Notes: a model not told the origin generated them from the letters alone. A stretch of 38,604 bases of DNA from Vreelandella subglaciescola (GCA_030454225.1 JAKDRW010000014.1:1-38604), one strand, 5' to 3'; shown: positions 10,530-18,976, numbered from the stretch's first letter. Numbers and translations: made by a program.

Positions 10530-11597
10530 ATGACAATCAAGACGGTTTCGTGTGTTGCCACGCTTGCGGCCTTGCCGCTGGCGATGGCTGCGGTACAGGC
10601 TCAGGCCAATGAAATGGCGATTGCTACCATCCTGCCCGAGAACATGAGCAACAACTCGGTGTACCCGGCGCTGGTACGCTTCAAGGACCTGGTCGAGACG
10701 CGTACCGACGGCGAGGTAACGGTCAATATTTTCGGCAACAGCCAGCTGGGCTCAGAGGTCGATACCGCCAAGGAAGTCCAGGGCGGGCGTACCCTGCAGT
10801 CGACCATTATCACCACGGGCGCGATGTCGTCTTATTACGATGACTACCAGCTGATGACCGCGCCCTTCATCTTCGACGACTGGCGCCAGGCCTGGGCATT
10901 TCTCGACGGCGACTGGTTCGCCGACATGATGTCCGGCACCGTCGAAGAAACCAATATGCGCTACCTGGGCACCTTCGACGACGGCGGCGGCTTCGTGGCG
11001 TTTACCAACAATGAGCATTTGATCAAAACGGTGGAGGATCTTGACGGGCTCAATATCCGCACCGAGGAAAACCCCGGTCACGTGGCAATCATGAAAGCGC
11101 TGGGCGCCTCAGCCACGCCGCTGCCCTGGGGCGAGGTAATTACCGCGCTGGAAACGGGCCTGGCCGACGGCCAGTTCAACGCCACGGTGCTCAATACCAC
11201 CTTCAACTTCGATGAGGTGACCGATTACACCACGCTAACCGGCCACGTATATAACAGCGCCGCCTGGTTGATCAGCGAGGACTGGTACCAGGACCTGACA
11301 GAAGACCAGAAAGAAGCGGTGGTTACCTCGGCGCGCGAAGCCATCGAAATCGGCCACGGGATGTCCGCAGCACTCGCGACTGCCGGCTGGCAGGAGTCCT
11401 GCGAAACCTTCAAAGAGTGCTACATCATGCCCGCCGATGAGCGCCAGCGCATGGCCGATATCGCGCGCCCGGCGTGGAAAGACTGGATCGTCGATGACTT
11501 TGGCCTGGACGCCGGCAAAGTCGATGCCTTCCTTGCCGAAGTAGAGCGCGTTGGCGAAGAAGTGAAGACCACGGATATGACCAACTATGGTCGTTAA
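10530..11597 (+). CDS. dctP: TRAP transporter substrate-binding protein (DctP family)
   Basis: This 355-residue periplasmic protein captures the solute for a TRAP symporter. A signal peptide is visible, with likely cleavage after VQAQA near residue 26. Family hallmarks follow: a TAPFIFDD segment, Arg177 in LNIRTEEN at the position that normally binds the substrate carboxylate, and WGEVITALETGLADGQFN. The ATG at 10530 is preceded by AGGGAT and starts a normal signal peptide; the frame is open 21 codons further up without a good start. It is the first gene of dctPQM. The ligand is probably an organic acid anion but cannot be named. Two Cys (SCETFKEC) near residue 290 may form a disulfide. Confidence 0.93.
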   Translation: MTIKTVSCVATLAALPLAMAAVQAQANEMAIATILPENMSNNSVYPALVRFKDLVETRTDGEVTVNIFGNSQLGSEVDTAKEVQGGRTLQSTIITTGAMSSYYDDYQLMTAPFIFDDWRQAWAFLDGDWFADMMSGTVEETNMRYLGTFDDGGGFVAFTNNEHLIKTVEDLDGLNIRTEENPGHVAIMKALGASATPLPWGEVITALETGLADGQFNATVLNTTFNFDEVTDYTTLTGHVYNSAAWLISEDWYQDLTEDQKEAVVTSAREAIEIGHGMSAALATAGWQESCETFKECYIMPADERQRMADIARPAWKDWIVDDFGLDAGKVDAFLAEVERVGEEVKTTDMTNYGR

Positions 11598-11648
11598 GGA
11601 CTGGGTCGTTAAGGACAGGGTCGTTAAGCACAGGATCGGTAAAATCGG
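11589..11648 (+). repeat. 15-base tandem repeat beginning in the dctP stop region
   Basis: Three near-identical units, GGTCGTTAAGGACTG (11589-11603), GGTCGTTAAGGACAG (11604-11618) and GGTCGTTAAGCACAG (11619-11633), are followed by a degenerate one (11634-11648) and perhaps two more decayed copies to about 11675. The first unit contains the last two sense codons and the TAA stop of dctP, so each copy repeats an in-frame stop. Confidence 0.85.
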
Positions 11649-11704
11649 GCCAGTAAGATGGGGTCAATAACCCTGCCCGTGACGACTGATAACGCTCTCT
11701 CACC

Positions 11705-11738
11705 CATCGGTCGACCGAATGTTTCGGCTCGGCCGATG
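11705..11738 (+). promoter_or_regulatory. Long intercistronic hairpin between dctP and dctQ
   Basis: CATCGGTCGACCGAA (11705-11719) can pair with TTCGG-c-TCGGCCGATG (11723-11738) around a TGT loop: about 14-15 pairs with one bulged C and one G-U. It lies 20 bases before the dctQ start. No proper T run follows. Hairpins after binding-protein genes commonly stabilise the upstream mRNA or reduce read-through, which would keep DctP in excess over the membrane subunits; that role is inferred here. Confidence 0.65.
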
Positions 11739-11757
11739 TTGTTTGTGGGGTGGTTTA

Positions 11758-12303
11758 ATGCAACTTCTTCAGCCTCTTCGCCGCCTTAGCGACTGGGTCA
11801 ATCAGGCGGCGATTGTGGCCTGTGTGGCCTGTGTGATGGTCATGCTGGGCATCTCTTTCACCGCCTTCGTGTACAAGCTGGTGACCGGCAGCAGCCTTAG
11901 CTGGACCTACTCGCTGGCACGCCTTTTTCTGCCCTGGATCGGCTTTCTGTCGATGACCATCTCGCTACGCTACGGCGAGCACGTAGCCATGACGCTGCTG
12001 GTGCGCAGCTTGCCCAGAGCGCTGCTGACCGTTTCGGCGGGCCTTTGCCTGGCCATTGTCGCGCTGTTTGGCGCGCTGCTGCTGTGGTATGGCTGGAGCT
12101 ACTTCGCGAGCGCGCGCCAGGTGTATATGGTCTCCGACCAGATCCAGGTGTCGGCCAAGTTTACCGCCATCGTGGTGCCGCTCAGCGGCGCCATTATCCT
12201 GCTGCATCTGGTGCAGGGCTTCGATCTGCTCGAACACTTCATCGATGACGACACGTTGATCGAAGAGCTGATCGAGTCCAACGACGGGGAGACGCGCTTA
12301 TGA
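11758..12303 (+). CDS. dctQ: TRAP transporter small permease subunit (DctQ family)
   Basis: The 181-residue inner membrane protein has four hydrophobic segments (about 15-42, 50-68, 88-110, 133-155), the expected topology of DctQ. The motif WTYSLARLFLPWIGFLSMTISLRYGEHVAM matches the conserved W-x-E/S...R..F.W..F.G......R...H signature, in broken form. It scaffolds the DctM transport subunit. The start at 11758 has GGGGTGG just upstream; the frame is open back to 11719 through the intercistronic hairpin, which is a less likely translated region. Its TGA overlaps the dctM ATG (ATGA), which implies translational coupling. The acidic C-terminal tail (about 160-181) is cytoplasmic by prediction. 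Confidence 0.9.
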   Translation: MQLLQPLRRLSDWVNQAAIVACVACVMVMLGISFTAFVYKLVTGSSLSWTYSLARLFLPWIGFLSMTISLRYGEHVAMTLLVRSLPRALLTVSAGLCLAIVALFGALLLWYGWSYFASARQVYMVSDQIQVSAKFTAIVVPLSGAIILLHLVQGFDLLEHFIDDDTLIEELIESNDGETRL

Positions 12304-13577
12304 TGCCCGCGATTATCGCGTTTGTGGTGCTTTTGCTGATCGGCATGCCGGTGGCCATCGTGATGGCGCTTTCCGGGCTGGCCGGAGGGTTTGCCATGGG
12401 CGGCGAGCGCATGCTGAGCATTATTGCCGACCGCATGTTCTCCGGCGTCTCGGGCTTTATGCTTATCGCGGTGCCGTATTTTATCTTCACCGCCGAGCTG
12501 ATGAACCAGGGCGGGCTGACCCAGAAGCTGATCGCCTTCAACAACGCGCTGTTCGGCCGGGTGCGCGGTGCGCTGTCGCACGTCAATATTTCGGTATCGG
12601 TGTTCTTTGCCGGGCTTACCGGTGCGGCGATCACTGACACCGTAGCGATTGGTAAAATCATGATCCCGGAGATGAAAAAGCAGGGCTACGACGCCGAATA
12701 CGCCGCGGCGATTACCGCCTGCTCGTCGATTATCGGGCCGATCATTCCGCCCAGCGTAGTGATGGTGGTGTATGCCACCTTGCTGCGCGATATCTCGGTG
12801 ATCGACCTGTTTGCGGGGGGCATCATTCCCGGCCTGCTAATGGCTCTGGCGCTTTTGGTGGTGAGCTTTTTTCTGGCCTGGAAACGCGGCTATCCCAAGC
12901 AGGCGCCGACGCCGCTCAAGGTAGCGGGGTTAGCCTTTTTGGTGGCCTTGCCGGCGATGGTGGTGCCGGTGATCATTCTTGGCGGAATTCTCTCGGGCCT
13001 GACCACAATTACCGAGGCGTCGGGATTTGCCGCCGTTTATACTATCCTCATCGGCGTGGTGTTCTATCGTAATCTCAGCTGGAAGAAAATCTGGGACGCG
13101 CTGGTGGTGACCGTACGCTTCTCGGGCGTGGTGTTTTTTCTGCTGGCGACGTCGGCGGTGCTCGGCTGGTTTGTGACCCGCTCGGGTATTGCCAGAGACG
13201 CGGCGGGGCTGATCACTACCTTAAGCGATACCATGTTCATCCAGCTGCTGCTGGTTTGCCTGCTGCTGCTGCTGGTCGGTACCGTGATGGACGTGTTGCC
13301 GGCGCTGGTGGTAGTGGCGCCGGTGCTGGTGCCGGCGATGATTCAGCTGGGCGTGGATCCGCTGCACTTTGCCATTTTGATGATCGTAGTGCTCAATATC
13401 TCCAACGTGACGCCGCCGGTGGGGATGACGCTGATGACGGCGGCCCGAATCGCCAACGTGCCTTTTGAACGCGCGATCATTGCATCGCTGCCGTTTTACT
13501 TCGCTTTTGTCGCGGTGATTCTGCTGCTGGTGACCTTTCCGGCACTGTCCACCTGGATTCCCTCGCTGCTCAAGTGA
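12300..13577 (+). CDS. dctM: TRAP transporter large permease subunit (DctM family)
   Basis: This 425-residue inner membrane protein is the ion-coupled transport subunit of the TRAP system. It has about 11-12 hydrophobic helices and the family signatures SGSGPA-like region as SVFFAGLTGAAITDT, and IIGPIIPPSV, with NISNVTPPVGMTLM near the C-terminus. These loops form the Na+ and substrate sites in family members. Translation starts in a four-base overlap with dctQ; the second codon is also ATG. It is the last gene of the operon, followed by a weak hairpin and T run (13577-13613). Together with DctP and DctQ it forms a complete transporter. Confidence 0.95.
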   Translation: MMPAIIAFVVLLLIGMPVAIVMALSGLAGGFAMGGERMLSIIADRMFSGVSGFMLIAVPYFIFTAELMNQGGLTQKLIAFNNALFGRVRGALSHVNISVSVFFAGLTGAAITDTVAIGKIMIPEMKKQGYDAEYAAAITACSSIIGPIIPPSVVMVVYATLLRDISVIDLFAGGIIPGLLMALALLVVSFFLAWKRGYPKQAPTPLKVAGLAFLVALPAMVVPVIILGGILSGLTTITEASGFAAVYTILIGVVFYRNLSWKKIWDALVVTVRFSGVVFFLLATSAVLGWFVTRSGIARDAAGLITTLSDTMFIQLLLVCLLLLLVGTVMDVLPALVVVAPVLVPAMIQLGVDPLHFAILMIVVLNISNVTPPVGMTLMTAARIANVPFERAIIASLPFYFAFVAVILLLVTFPALSTWIPSLLK

Positions 13578-13613
13578 GGGCAGAGCATCGCGCCCGCCCT
13601 GGTGAGGTTTTTT
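13577..13613 (+). terminator. Weak terminator-like hairpin after dctM
   Basis: AGGGC (13577-13581) pairs with GCCCT (13596-13600), and six T follow at 13608-13613 after a 7-base gap. The stem is short and the gap makes termination uncertain. Confidence 0.35.
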
Positions 13614-13684
13614 AGGCTATGGGGATTGCCGTCATCCGCGCTTAAGGCCCATTATAAAGCGTTACCCACAAGAGAGAATACCGC

Positions 13685-14041
13685 ATGAGTTTGACGTATC
13701 ACGACAGCAACGAACGCATGAGCAAGTACGTTATCCACAACGGCACGGTCTATCTGGCCGGGCAGGTGCCCTACGACGGCGAGGCCGATATGCGCGGCCA
13801 GACCGAGCAGGTGCTGGAGCGCATCGACGAGCTGCTGGCCCGCGCCGGCACCGACAAATCCCATCTTATTGCCGCGCAGATCTGGGTGGCCGACCGCAAC
13901 GACGCAGAGGGCATGAACCAGGCCTGGGATGCCTGGGTTGTACCCGGCCGCCCGCCGATCCGCGCCGCCATCGAAGCGCAGATGCTGAACCCCCTGTGGA
14001 AAGTCGAAATCATGGTGACGGCAGCACTGCCAGAAGCTTGA
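13685..14041 (+). CDS. RidA/YjgF-family protein
   Basis: The 118-residue protein belongs to the RidA superfamily. RidA itself hydrolyses reactive enamine/imine intermediates released by PLP enzymes. Arg93 in PPIRAAIEA corresponds to the arginine that binds the substrate carboxylate, so imine deaminase activity is plausible, but the sequence is of a divergent subfamily ([18 protein letters not shown] end rather than IEIEAIA). A -10-like TATAAA (13653-13658) precedes the gene, and GAGAGA lies about ten bases before the ATG. It sits between the TRAP genes and radD. It may help process an amino-acid-like TRAP substrate, but this is guesswork. Confidence 0.85.
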   Translation: MSLTYHDSNERMSKYVIHNGTVYLAGQVPYDGEADMRGQTEQVLERIDELLARAGTDKSHLIAAQIWVADRNDAEGMNQAWDAWVVPGRPPIRAAIEAQMLNPLWKVEIMVTAALPEA

Positions 14042-14043
14042 TA

Positions 14044-15843
14044 GTGGGTGTGGCTAACGCCGCGCCGACGCTTCGCCCCTATCAGCGCGATGCGGTGGCG
14101 CGGGTCGTAGCGCATTTTCGTACCACCAGCGAGCCCGCCGTGGTGGTGTTGCCCACCGGCAGCGGCAAGTCGCTGGTGATTGCCGAACTGGCGCGCCTGG
14201 CCCGGGGGCGCGTTTTGGTGCTGGCGCACGTGCGCGAGCTGGTGGAGCAGAACCACGCCAAGTACGAGGCCTACGGCCTTACGGCGGATATCTTCAGCGC
14301 CGGCTTGAAGCGCAAGCAGGCCGGCCGTCAGGTGGTGTTTGGCTCGGTGCAGTCGGTGGTGAGAAGCCCCGAGCGCTTTGCCGACGGCAGTTTTACGCTG
14401 CTGGTGATCGACGAGTGCCACCGCGTCTCCCCCGATGAAAATGCCAGCTACCGGCGGGTGATCGACCACCTGCGCCGGCAAAACCCCAGCCTCAAGATTC
14501 TCGGCCTGACCGCCACGCCGTACCGGCTGGGGCAGGGCTTTATCTATCATCGCCATCACCACGGCATGGTGCGCGGCGATGACGACTGCTTTTTTCGCGA
14601 CTGCGTGTTCGAGCAGCCGCTTAGGCTGATGGTCAAGCAGGGCTACCTTGCCCGGCCTGAACGGCGGGACATGGCCATCGAACACTACGACTTCGCGGGG
14701 CTTGCGCCCACCGAGAGCGGCGCGTTCAGCGAAGCGGCGATGAACCGCGTGGTGGCAGGAAACCGCGCCACCCCCGGCATCGTCGCCGATATTATCGCCC
14801 GGGCGGAGAAGCGCCAGGGGGTGATGATCTTTGCCGCGACGGTCGCCCACGCCGAAGAGGTGTTGGGCTACCTGCCCGAAGGCGAAGCCGCGCTGATTAC
14901 CGGAGCCACGGACGGCCACGAGCGCGCCGCGCTGATTGCCGCGTTCAAGGCGCGCAAGATCAAGTACCTGGTCAACGTCGCGGTGCTGACCACCGGCTTT
15001 GACGCGCCCCACGTCGACGTCATCGCGATTCTGCGGCCCACCGAGTCGGCGAGCCTCTATCAGCAGATCATCGGCCGGGGGCTCAGGCTTTCCCCGGGCA
15101 AGGACGACTGTTTGGTCCTCGACTACGCCGGCAACCCCTGGGACACCTACGCCCCGGAAGTGGGCGAGCCGCGCCCGGCAAGCGACAGCGAGCCGGTGCA
15201 GGTCATCTGCCCCGAGTGCGAACACGCCAACCTGTTCTGGGGCAAGTACGACGGCGAACTGCTGCTCGAACACTACGGCCGGCGCTGCCACGGGCTGGTG
15301 GAAGAGGGAGAGCGTCAGGATGGCGCGGCGTCGGGCGCCGGTAAACAGCGCCAGTGTTCGTTTCGCTTTCGCTTCAAGACGTGCGACGAGTGCGGTGCGG
15401 AAAACGACATCGCCGCGCGCCACTGCCACGGCTGCGCGCGGCTTTTGGTCGACGCCGACGACAAGCTCAAGGACGCGCTGAAACTCAAGAGCGCCAGGGT
15501 ACTGCGCGTCAGTGGCATGCAGCTGGAGGCCACCGCCAACGGCCGCGGCCTGCCGCGGCTGAAAATCACCTACCACGACGAAGACGGCGCCACGCTTGCC
15601 GAATGGTTCGCGCTGGAAACCGCTGCCCAGCGGCGGGCCTTTTACGCCGTGTTTTTACGCCGCCACCTGCGCGCCCCGGGCGTCGGCTGGCAGCCCGCCA
15701 CCCCCGAGGAAGTGGTGGCCGGGCGCGAGCGCCTGCGCCACCCCGACTTCGTCGTCGGGCGCCAAACCGGGCGGCATTTCAACGTCCACGAGAAACTGTT
15801 TGATTACCAGGGGCGCTACCGACGGGCCGATTCGGCGCAGTAG
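14044..15843 (+). CDS. radD: RadD (YejH) DNA repair ATPase, superfamily 2 helicase-like
   Basis: RadD is an SF2 ATPase that helps repair double-strand breaks and stimulates RecA strand exchange in E. coli. The 599-residue product follows it closely along its length. Motif I is PTGSGKS (37-43), motif II is DECH (123-126), then [10 protein letters not shown] (motif III region), [21 protein letters not shown] and [10 protein letters not shown] (motif VI). The C-terminal zinc-finger cysteines are present (CPEC...RRC and CDECGAEND...CHGC). There is no ATG in the right place: GTG at 14044, two bases after the ridA-family stop, gives a normal N-terminus before [13 protein letters not shown] 14038 or GTG 14050 are alternatives. 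It may be cotranscribed with the RidA gene. Confidence 0.93.
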   Translation: MGVANAAPTLRPYQRDAVARVVAHFRTTSEPAVVVLPTGSGKSLVIAELARLARGRVLVLAHVRELVEQNHAKYEAYGLTADIFSAGLKRKQAGRQVVFGSVQSVVRSPERFADGSFTLLVIDECHRVSPDENASYRRVIDHLRRQNPSLKILGLTATPYRLGQGFIYHRHHHGMVRGDDDCFFRDCVFEQPLRLMVKQGYLARPERRDMAIEHYDFAGLAPTESGAFSEAAMNRVVAGNRATPGIVADIIARAEKRQGVMIFAATVAHAEEVLGYLPEGEAALITGATDGHERAALIAAFKARKIKYLVNVAVLTTGFDAPHVDVIAILRPTESASLYQQIIGRGLRLSPGKDDCLVLDYAGNPWDTYAPEVGEPRPASDSEPVQVICPECEHANLFWGKYDGELLLEHYGRRCHGLVEEGERQDGAASGAGKQRQCSFRFRFKTCDECGAENDIAARHCHGCARLLVDADDKLKDALKLKSARVLRVSGMQLEATANGRGLPRLKITYHDEDGATLAEWFALETAAQRRAFYAVFLRRHLRAPGVGWQPATPEEVVAGRERLRHPDFVVGRQTGRHFNVHEKLFDYQGRYRRADSAQ

Positions 15844-15866
15844 TGGCGCGTCACGCGGGCCAAATT

Positions 15867-15894
15867 TGCTAGACTAAACGGCTATTCAGCCGTT
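15867..15894 (+). promoter_or_regulatory. Possible extended -10 promoter and leader hairpin for scpA
   Basis: TGC-TAGACT (15867-15875) looks like an extended -10, without a clear -35. It is directly followed by AACGGC (15877-15882), loop TATTCA, GCCGTT (15889-15894), a perfect six-pair hairpin that would lie at the 5' end of the scpA transcript. Confidence 0.3.
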
Positions 15895-15951
15895 AACCGG
15901 CCCTCAACGACAAACGACGGATTCGTTGCTATCAACAGAGAGACGCCCGCC

Positions 15952-16842
15952 ATCGCCCCCCCACCGAGTGCCGAGACGGCCAGTGAGCCGGTTCCGCCGG
16001 CGCTCGCGCTGCTGTTTGATGAGCCGATCACCAAGCTTCCCGAAGACCTGTATATTCCGCCGGAGGCGCTGCGGGTATTTCTGGAAACCTTTGAAGGGCC
16101 GCTGGATCTGCTGCTGTACCTGATTCGTCGCCAGAATCTGGATATTCTGGGCATTGACGTCGCCGCCATTACCCACCAGTACATCGAGTACGTGGAGCTG
16201 ATGAAGGCGATGCGCATCGAGCTTGCCGGTGAATACCTGCTGATGGCTGCCATGCTCGCCGAGATCAAGTCGCGTACGCTGCTGCCGCGCCCGCCCAGGG
16301 CAGAGGAAGACGACGAAGAAGACCCTCGCGCCGAGCTGATCCGTCGGCTGCAGGAATATGAACGGCTGAAAGACGCCGCCGAAACGCTGGATACCCTGCC
16401 ACGGATGGGCCGCGACTGGTTCAGCGCCCGGGTCGACGTGCCGGCGCTCGACGCCCGGGTGATTTACCCCGAGGTCGAGCTTTCCGAGCTGCTCAGCGCC
16501 ATGGGGGATATTTTACAGCGCGCCGAGCTGACCCAGCGCCACCAGATCAGCCGCGAGGTACTGTCCACCCGCGAGCGCATGCTGCGCATTATGGAAGCGC
16601 TCAGCCACGCGCGCTACACGCCGTTCGAGTCGCTGTTTACGCTGGAAGAGGGCCGTGCCGGCGTGGTGGTTACCTTTATGGCCATTCTGGAGCTGGCCAA
16701 GGAGGCGATGATCGAAATCGTGCAGAATGTGCCGCTCTCACCGATCCACGTGCGCGCCCGCGCCGCCGGGACGGAGCAGGAAGAAGAGCAGGCTGATGTT
16801 GATGGCGGCGAATCCGCCTTTGCCGACGAGGACACCCCATGA
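15952..16842 (+). CDS. scpA: Segregation and condensation protein A, apparent ATC start
   Basis: ScpA is the kleisin that closes the SMC ring, with ScpB, in chromosome compaction and segregation. The SMC-contacting N-terminal motif FEGPLDLLLYLIRRQ begins at about residue 48, so translation must start well before the first ATG (16192), which would remove it. The frame is open from the radD stop at 15841 but contains no ATG, GTG or TTG in that part. ATC at 15952, with AGAGAG nine bases upstream, is the best candidate and gives 296 residues; ATC at 15931 is another. A sequencing error is the alternative. The C-terminal winged-helix region and an acidic tail follow. The stop overlaps scpB by four bases. 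Confidence 0.85.
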   Translation: MAPPPSAETASEPVPPALALLFDEPITKLPEDLYIPPEALRVFLETFEGPLDLLLYLIRRQNLDILGIDVAAITHQYIEYVELMKAMRIELAGEYLLMAAMLAEIKSRTLLPRPPRAEEDDEEDPRAELIRRLQEYERLKDAAETLDTLPRMGRDWFSARVDVPALDARVIYPEVELSELLSAMGDILQRAELTQRHQISREVLSTRERMLRIMEALSHARYTPFESLFTLEEGRAGVVVTFMAILELAKEAMIEIVQNVPLSPIHVRARAAGTEQEEEQADVDGGESAFADEDTP

Positions 16843-17633
16843 ACGAAGCGGCCTCCGCGCTTGACGACAGTACTACCCTCGATAACATCGTCGAAGCCGC
16901 GCTGTTCGCGGCCGGCGAGCCGCTTGCGGTAGAGCGGCTGGAAGCGCTGTTTACCCATGCCGAGCGGCCCACCCGCGCCGAGCTTCGGCGAGTGCTGGCA
17001 CGGCTTCAGAGTCGCCATACCGGCGGCGCGCTGGAGCTTTTGGAAAGCGCCTCGGGCCACCAGCTGCGTATTCGCCCTAGGCTTGCACCCTGGGTCTCGC
17101 GGCTGTGGGACGAGCGCCCCCAGCGCTATTCGCGCGCGCTGCTGGAGACACTGGCGCTAATTGCCTACCGCCAGCCGGTCACCCGCGGCGACATCGAGGA
17201 GGTGCGCGGGGTCAGCGTGTCAAGCTCGATTGTGCGCACCCTGAGCGAGCGCGGCTGGATCCGCGTGGTGGGCCACCGCGACGTGCCCGGCCGCCCGGCG
17301 GTGTACGCCACTACGCGCGGCTTTCTGGACGACTTTGGCCTGAAAACCCTGGACGCGCTGCCGCCGATGCATGCGCTGGTCAGCGCCGGCGAATCCGAGC
17401 ATGATATAGCGGAAAAACCCCTTGCCGACGATGATAAAACGGGGCAGGATGCGCCACCCAAGACGGCACCGCCAAGCGAAAGCGATGCCGATAACCACGC
17501 CGAGACGGCGTTAACCCAGCCGCTGAGCTTTGCCGATTTAGAGGCGCGGCTTGCGGCGCGTGCCGAGCGCCCGGACGACGACGGCACGGACGAAAACGAT
17601 GCGAGGTCAGACGACCATGAGTCAGACGAATAG
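16839..17633 (+). CDS. scpB: Segregation and condensation protein B
   Basis: ScpB dimers bind the ScpA kleisin and form the SMC-ScpAB condensin-like complex on the nucleoid. The 264-residue product has two winged-helix domains (to about residue 170). Recognisable motifs are [14 protein letters not shown] at the start, [26 protein letters not shown] in the middle, and [18 protein letters not shown] at the end of the second domain. The last 80 or so residues are an acidic, low-complexity extension rich in Asp and Glu, common in halophilic relatives. It starts in an ATGA overlap with scpA, and its end overlaps the start of rluB by 17 bases, so the three genes form one operon. Confidence 0.95.
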   Translation: MNEAASALDDSTTLDNIVEAALFAAGEPLAVERLEALFTHAERPTRAELRRVLARLQSRHTGGALELLESASGHQLRIRPRLAPWVSRLWDERPQRYSRALLETLALIAYRQPVTRGDIEEVRGVSVSSSIVRTLSERGWIRVVGHRDVPGRPAVYATTRGFLDDFGLKTLDALPPMHALVSAGESEHDIAEKPLADDDKTGQDAPPKTAPPSESDADNHAETALTQPLSFADLEARLAARAERPDDDGTDENDARSDDHESDE

Positions 17634-18498
17634 CTCCACTACTACGCCGCCCAGCGGTGAAAAGCTGCAAAAAGTTCTTGCCCGCGCCGGGCTGGGCTCG
17701 CGCCGCGAAATGGAAACCGCGATTGCCGCCGGCCGTGTCAAGGTCAACGGTCAGGTGGCAACGCTTGGCGACAGGGTGGTGCCGCGCGACAGCGTCGCCT
17801 TTGACGAGCGCCCGATTACGCTGCGTGCCGAGGACGAAACGCCGCGCCGTGTGATTATGTACAACAAGCCCGAAGGCGAGCTTTGCACCCGCAAGGATCC
17901 CGAAGGGCGGCGTACCGTGTTTGAGCGCCTGCCGCGGCTCAAGGGCGAACGCTGGATCGCTATCGGCCGGCTGGATATCAACACCAGCGGGCTTTTGCTG
18001 TTTACCACCGACGGCGAGCTGGCCAACCGCCTGATGCATCCCTCGACCCAGATCGAGCGCGAATACGCGGTGCGGGTGATGGGTGAGGTGAAAAAAGAAC
18101 ACCTGGTGGCGATGGTCGAAGGCGTGATGCTCGAAGACGGCCCGGCGCGCTTTACCGACGTCCAGGAGTTTGGCGGCGAAGGGATTAATACCTGGTTCCA
18201 CGTGGTGATTTTGGAAGGTCGCAACCGCGAAGTGCGCCGCCTTTGGGAATCCCAGGAGCTCACCGTTAGTCGGCTAAAGCGCGTGCGTTATGGCAACATC
18301 TTCCTCGATAAGCGGGCCAAGGCCGGCGAATGGGTCGAACTGGCTCAGGGCGAGATAGACGATCTGGCAGCGCTTGCCGACCTGCCCGCGCGCAAAGTGC
18401 CCGCGCTGACGCCCGATGAGCAAAATCGTTGGAGCCGCGATAAGAACAAGCGTCGTCCGGTACACGCCATGCGCAAACCCAAGGCGCGTCGGTCGTGA
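17617..18498 (+). CDS. rluB: 23S rRNA pseudouridine(2605) synthase
   Basis: RluB converts U2605 of 23S rRNA to pseudouridine. The 293-residue protein has an N-terminal S4 RNA-binding domain ([21 protein letters not shown], about residues 16-75) and the RsuA/RluB/E/F catalytic domain with Asp120 in [25 protein letters not shown] is a further family hallmark. Basic C-terminal residues likely help RNA binding. The frame is open 22 codons upstream, but ATG 17617 gives a family-like N-terminus and has GAGG about ten bases before it. The position after scpA-scpB is conserved in many gammaproteobacteria. RluE/RluF are less likely given the genomic context. Confidence 0.93.
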   Translation: MSQTNSSTTTPPSGEKLQKVLARAGLGSRREMETAIAAGRVKVNGQVATLGDRVVPRDSVAFDERPITLRAEDETPRRVIMYNKPEGELCTRKDPEGRRTVFERLPRLKGERWIAIGRLDINTSGLLLFTTDGELANRLMHPSTQIEREYAVRVMGEVKKEHLVAMVEGVMLEDGPARFTDVQEFGGEGINTWFHVVILEGRNREVRRLWESQELTVSRLKRVRYGNIFLDKRAKAGEWVELAQGEIDDLAALADLPARKVPALTPDEQNRWSRDKNKRRPVHAMRKPKARRS

Positions 18499-18550
18499 GC
18501 CGCTGTTTCGAGCGCGCTGAAAAAAATATGCAAATCAAGGCGAAAAGAGC

Positions 18551-18579
18551 TTGCGGTGACGGCGTCAGATAAGTAGCAT
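18551..18579 (+). promoter_or_regulatory. Sigma70 promoter of the tRNA-Lys pair
   Basis: TTGCGG (18551-18556), 17 bases, TAGCAT (18574-18579). The predicted transcript start is about 18586, ten bases before the first tRNA. Confidence 0.6.
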
Positions 18580-18595
18580 ATGCAACCGTTCGAGG

Positions 18596-18671
18596 GGGTC
18601 GTTAGCTCAGTTGGTAGAGCAGTTGGCTTTTAACCAATTGGTCGTAGGTTCGAATCCTACACGACCCACCA
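18596..18671 (+). tRNA. tRNA-Lys (anticodon TTT), first copy
   Basis: The 76-base gene folds as a complete cloverleaf. The acceptor stem is GGGTCGT with ACGACCC, the D-arm is GCTC..GAGC, the anticodon stem is GTTGG/CCAAT with loop CTTTTAA (anticodon at 18629-18631), and the T-arm is GTAGG-TTCGAAT-CCTAC. CCA is encoded. It reads both lysine codons. Confidence 0.97.
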
Positions 18672-18685
18672 TTCGAACCCTGTAC

Positions 18686-18761
18686 GGGTCGTTAGCTCAG
18701 TTGGTAGAGCAGTTGGCTTTTAACCAATTGGTCGTAGGTTCGAATCCTACACGACCCACCA
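18686..18761 (+). tRNA. tRNA-Lys (anticodon TTT), second identical copy
   Basis: This copy is identical base for base by eye to the first, 14 bases downstream, with anticodon TTT at 18719-18721 and encoded CCA. Both share one promoter and one terminator, so they are processed from a single precursor. Confidence 0.97.
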
Positions 18762-18766
18762 GATTC

Positions 18767-18800
18767 AACGCCCCCGGCAATTTATTGCCGGGGGCGTTTT
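18767..18800 (+). terminator. Intrinsic terminator of the tRNA-Lys operon
   Basis: AACGCCCCCGGCAA (18767-18780), loop TTTA, TTGCCGGGGGCGTT (18785-18798) then TT. The 14-pair perfect stem starts five bases after the second CCA. Confidence 0.9.
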
Positions 18801-18848
18801 GGTTTGTGAGCTGTTTGCCAGAACGCGTTCTTTCCCAGCAAAATAGGC

Positions 18849-18957
18849 TAGAATGTGGAGGGGCCGGCCACCGCGAAAGACGCAGCGGCCGGCCCCAAAG
18901 GCGCGGCGCGTGCGCAGCATGCGCCGCGATCGGTGTTTAACAGGGGGATTCCCTGTT
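18849..18957 (+). promoter_or_regulatory. nadA promoter and three-hairpin leader
   Basis: A -10 TAGAAT (18849-18854, weak -35) is followed by three consecutive perfect hairpins before nadA: GGGGCCGGCC/GGCCGGCCCC (18860-18869/18887-18896), CGCGGCGC/GCGCCGCG (18902-18909/18921-18928) and AACAGGG/CCCTGTT (18939-18945/18951-18957). The last ends 19 bases before the chosen start codon. The arrangement suggests post-transcriptional control, mechanism unknown. Confidence 0.5.
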
Positions 18958-18976
18958 TGTCACAGTGGTAGACACG

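Noticed and set aside
11425-11703. Minus-strand frame with a repeated VLNDP peptide
   Set aside because: The peptide repeat comes from the 15-base tandem DNA repeat after dctP; nothing else supports a protein.
13771-15576. Open frame of 601 codons antisense to the RidA-family gene and radD
   Set aside because: It crosses two genes, has shadow-like composition, and radD is confirmed by all its helicase motifs.
18596-18761. Direct repeat considered as a mobile element or attachment site
   Set aside because: The repeat units are complete, functional-looking tRNA genes with shared promoter and terminator, and no integrase is near.
18611-18940. Open frame across both tRNA-Lys genes
   Set aside because: It contains a repeated peptide that is just the translation of the two tRNA copies and the terminator.
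18855-18976. Known NAD-II or NAD-I (nadA motif) riboswitch in the nadA leader
   Set aside because: I could not match the conserved core of either class, so only a structured leader is claimed.
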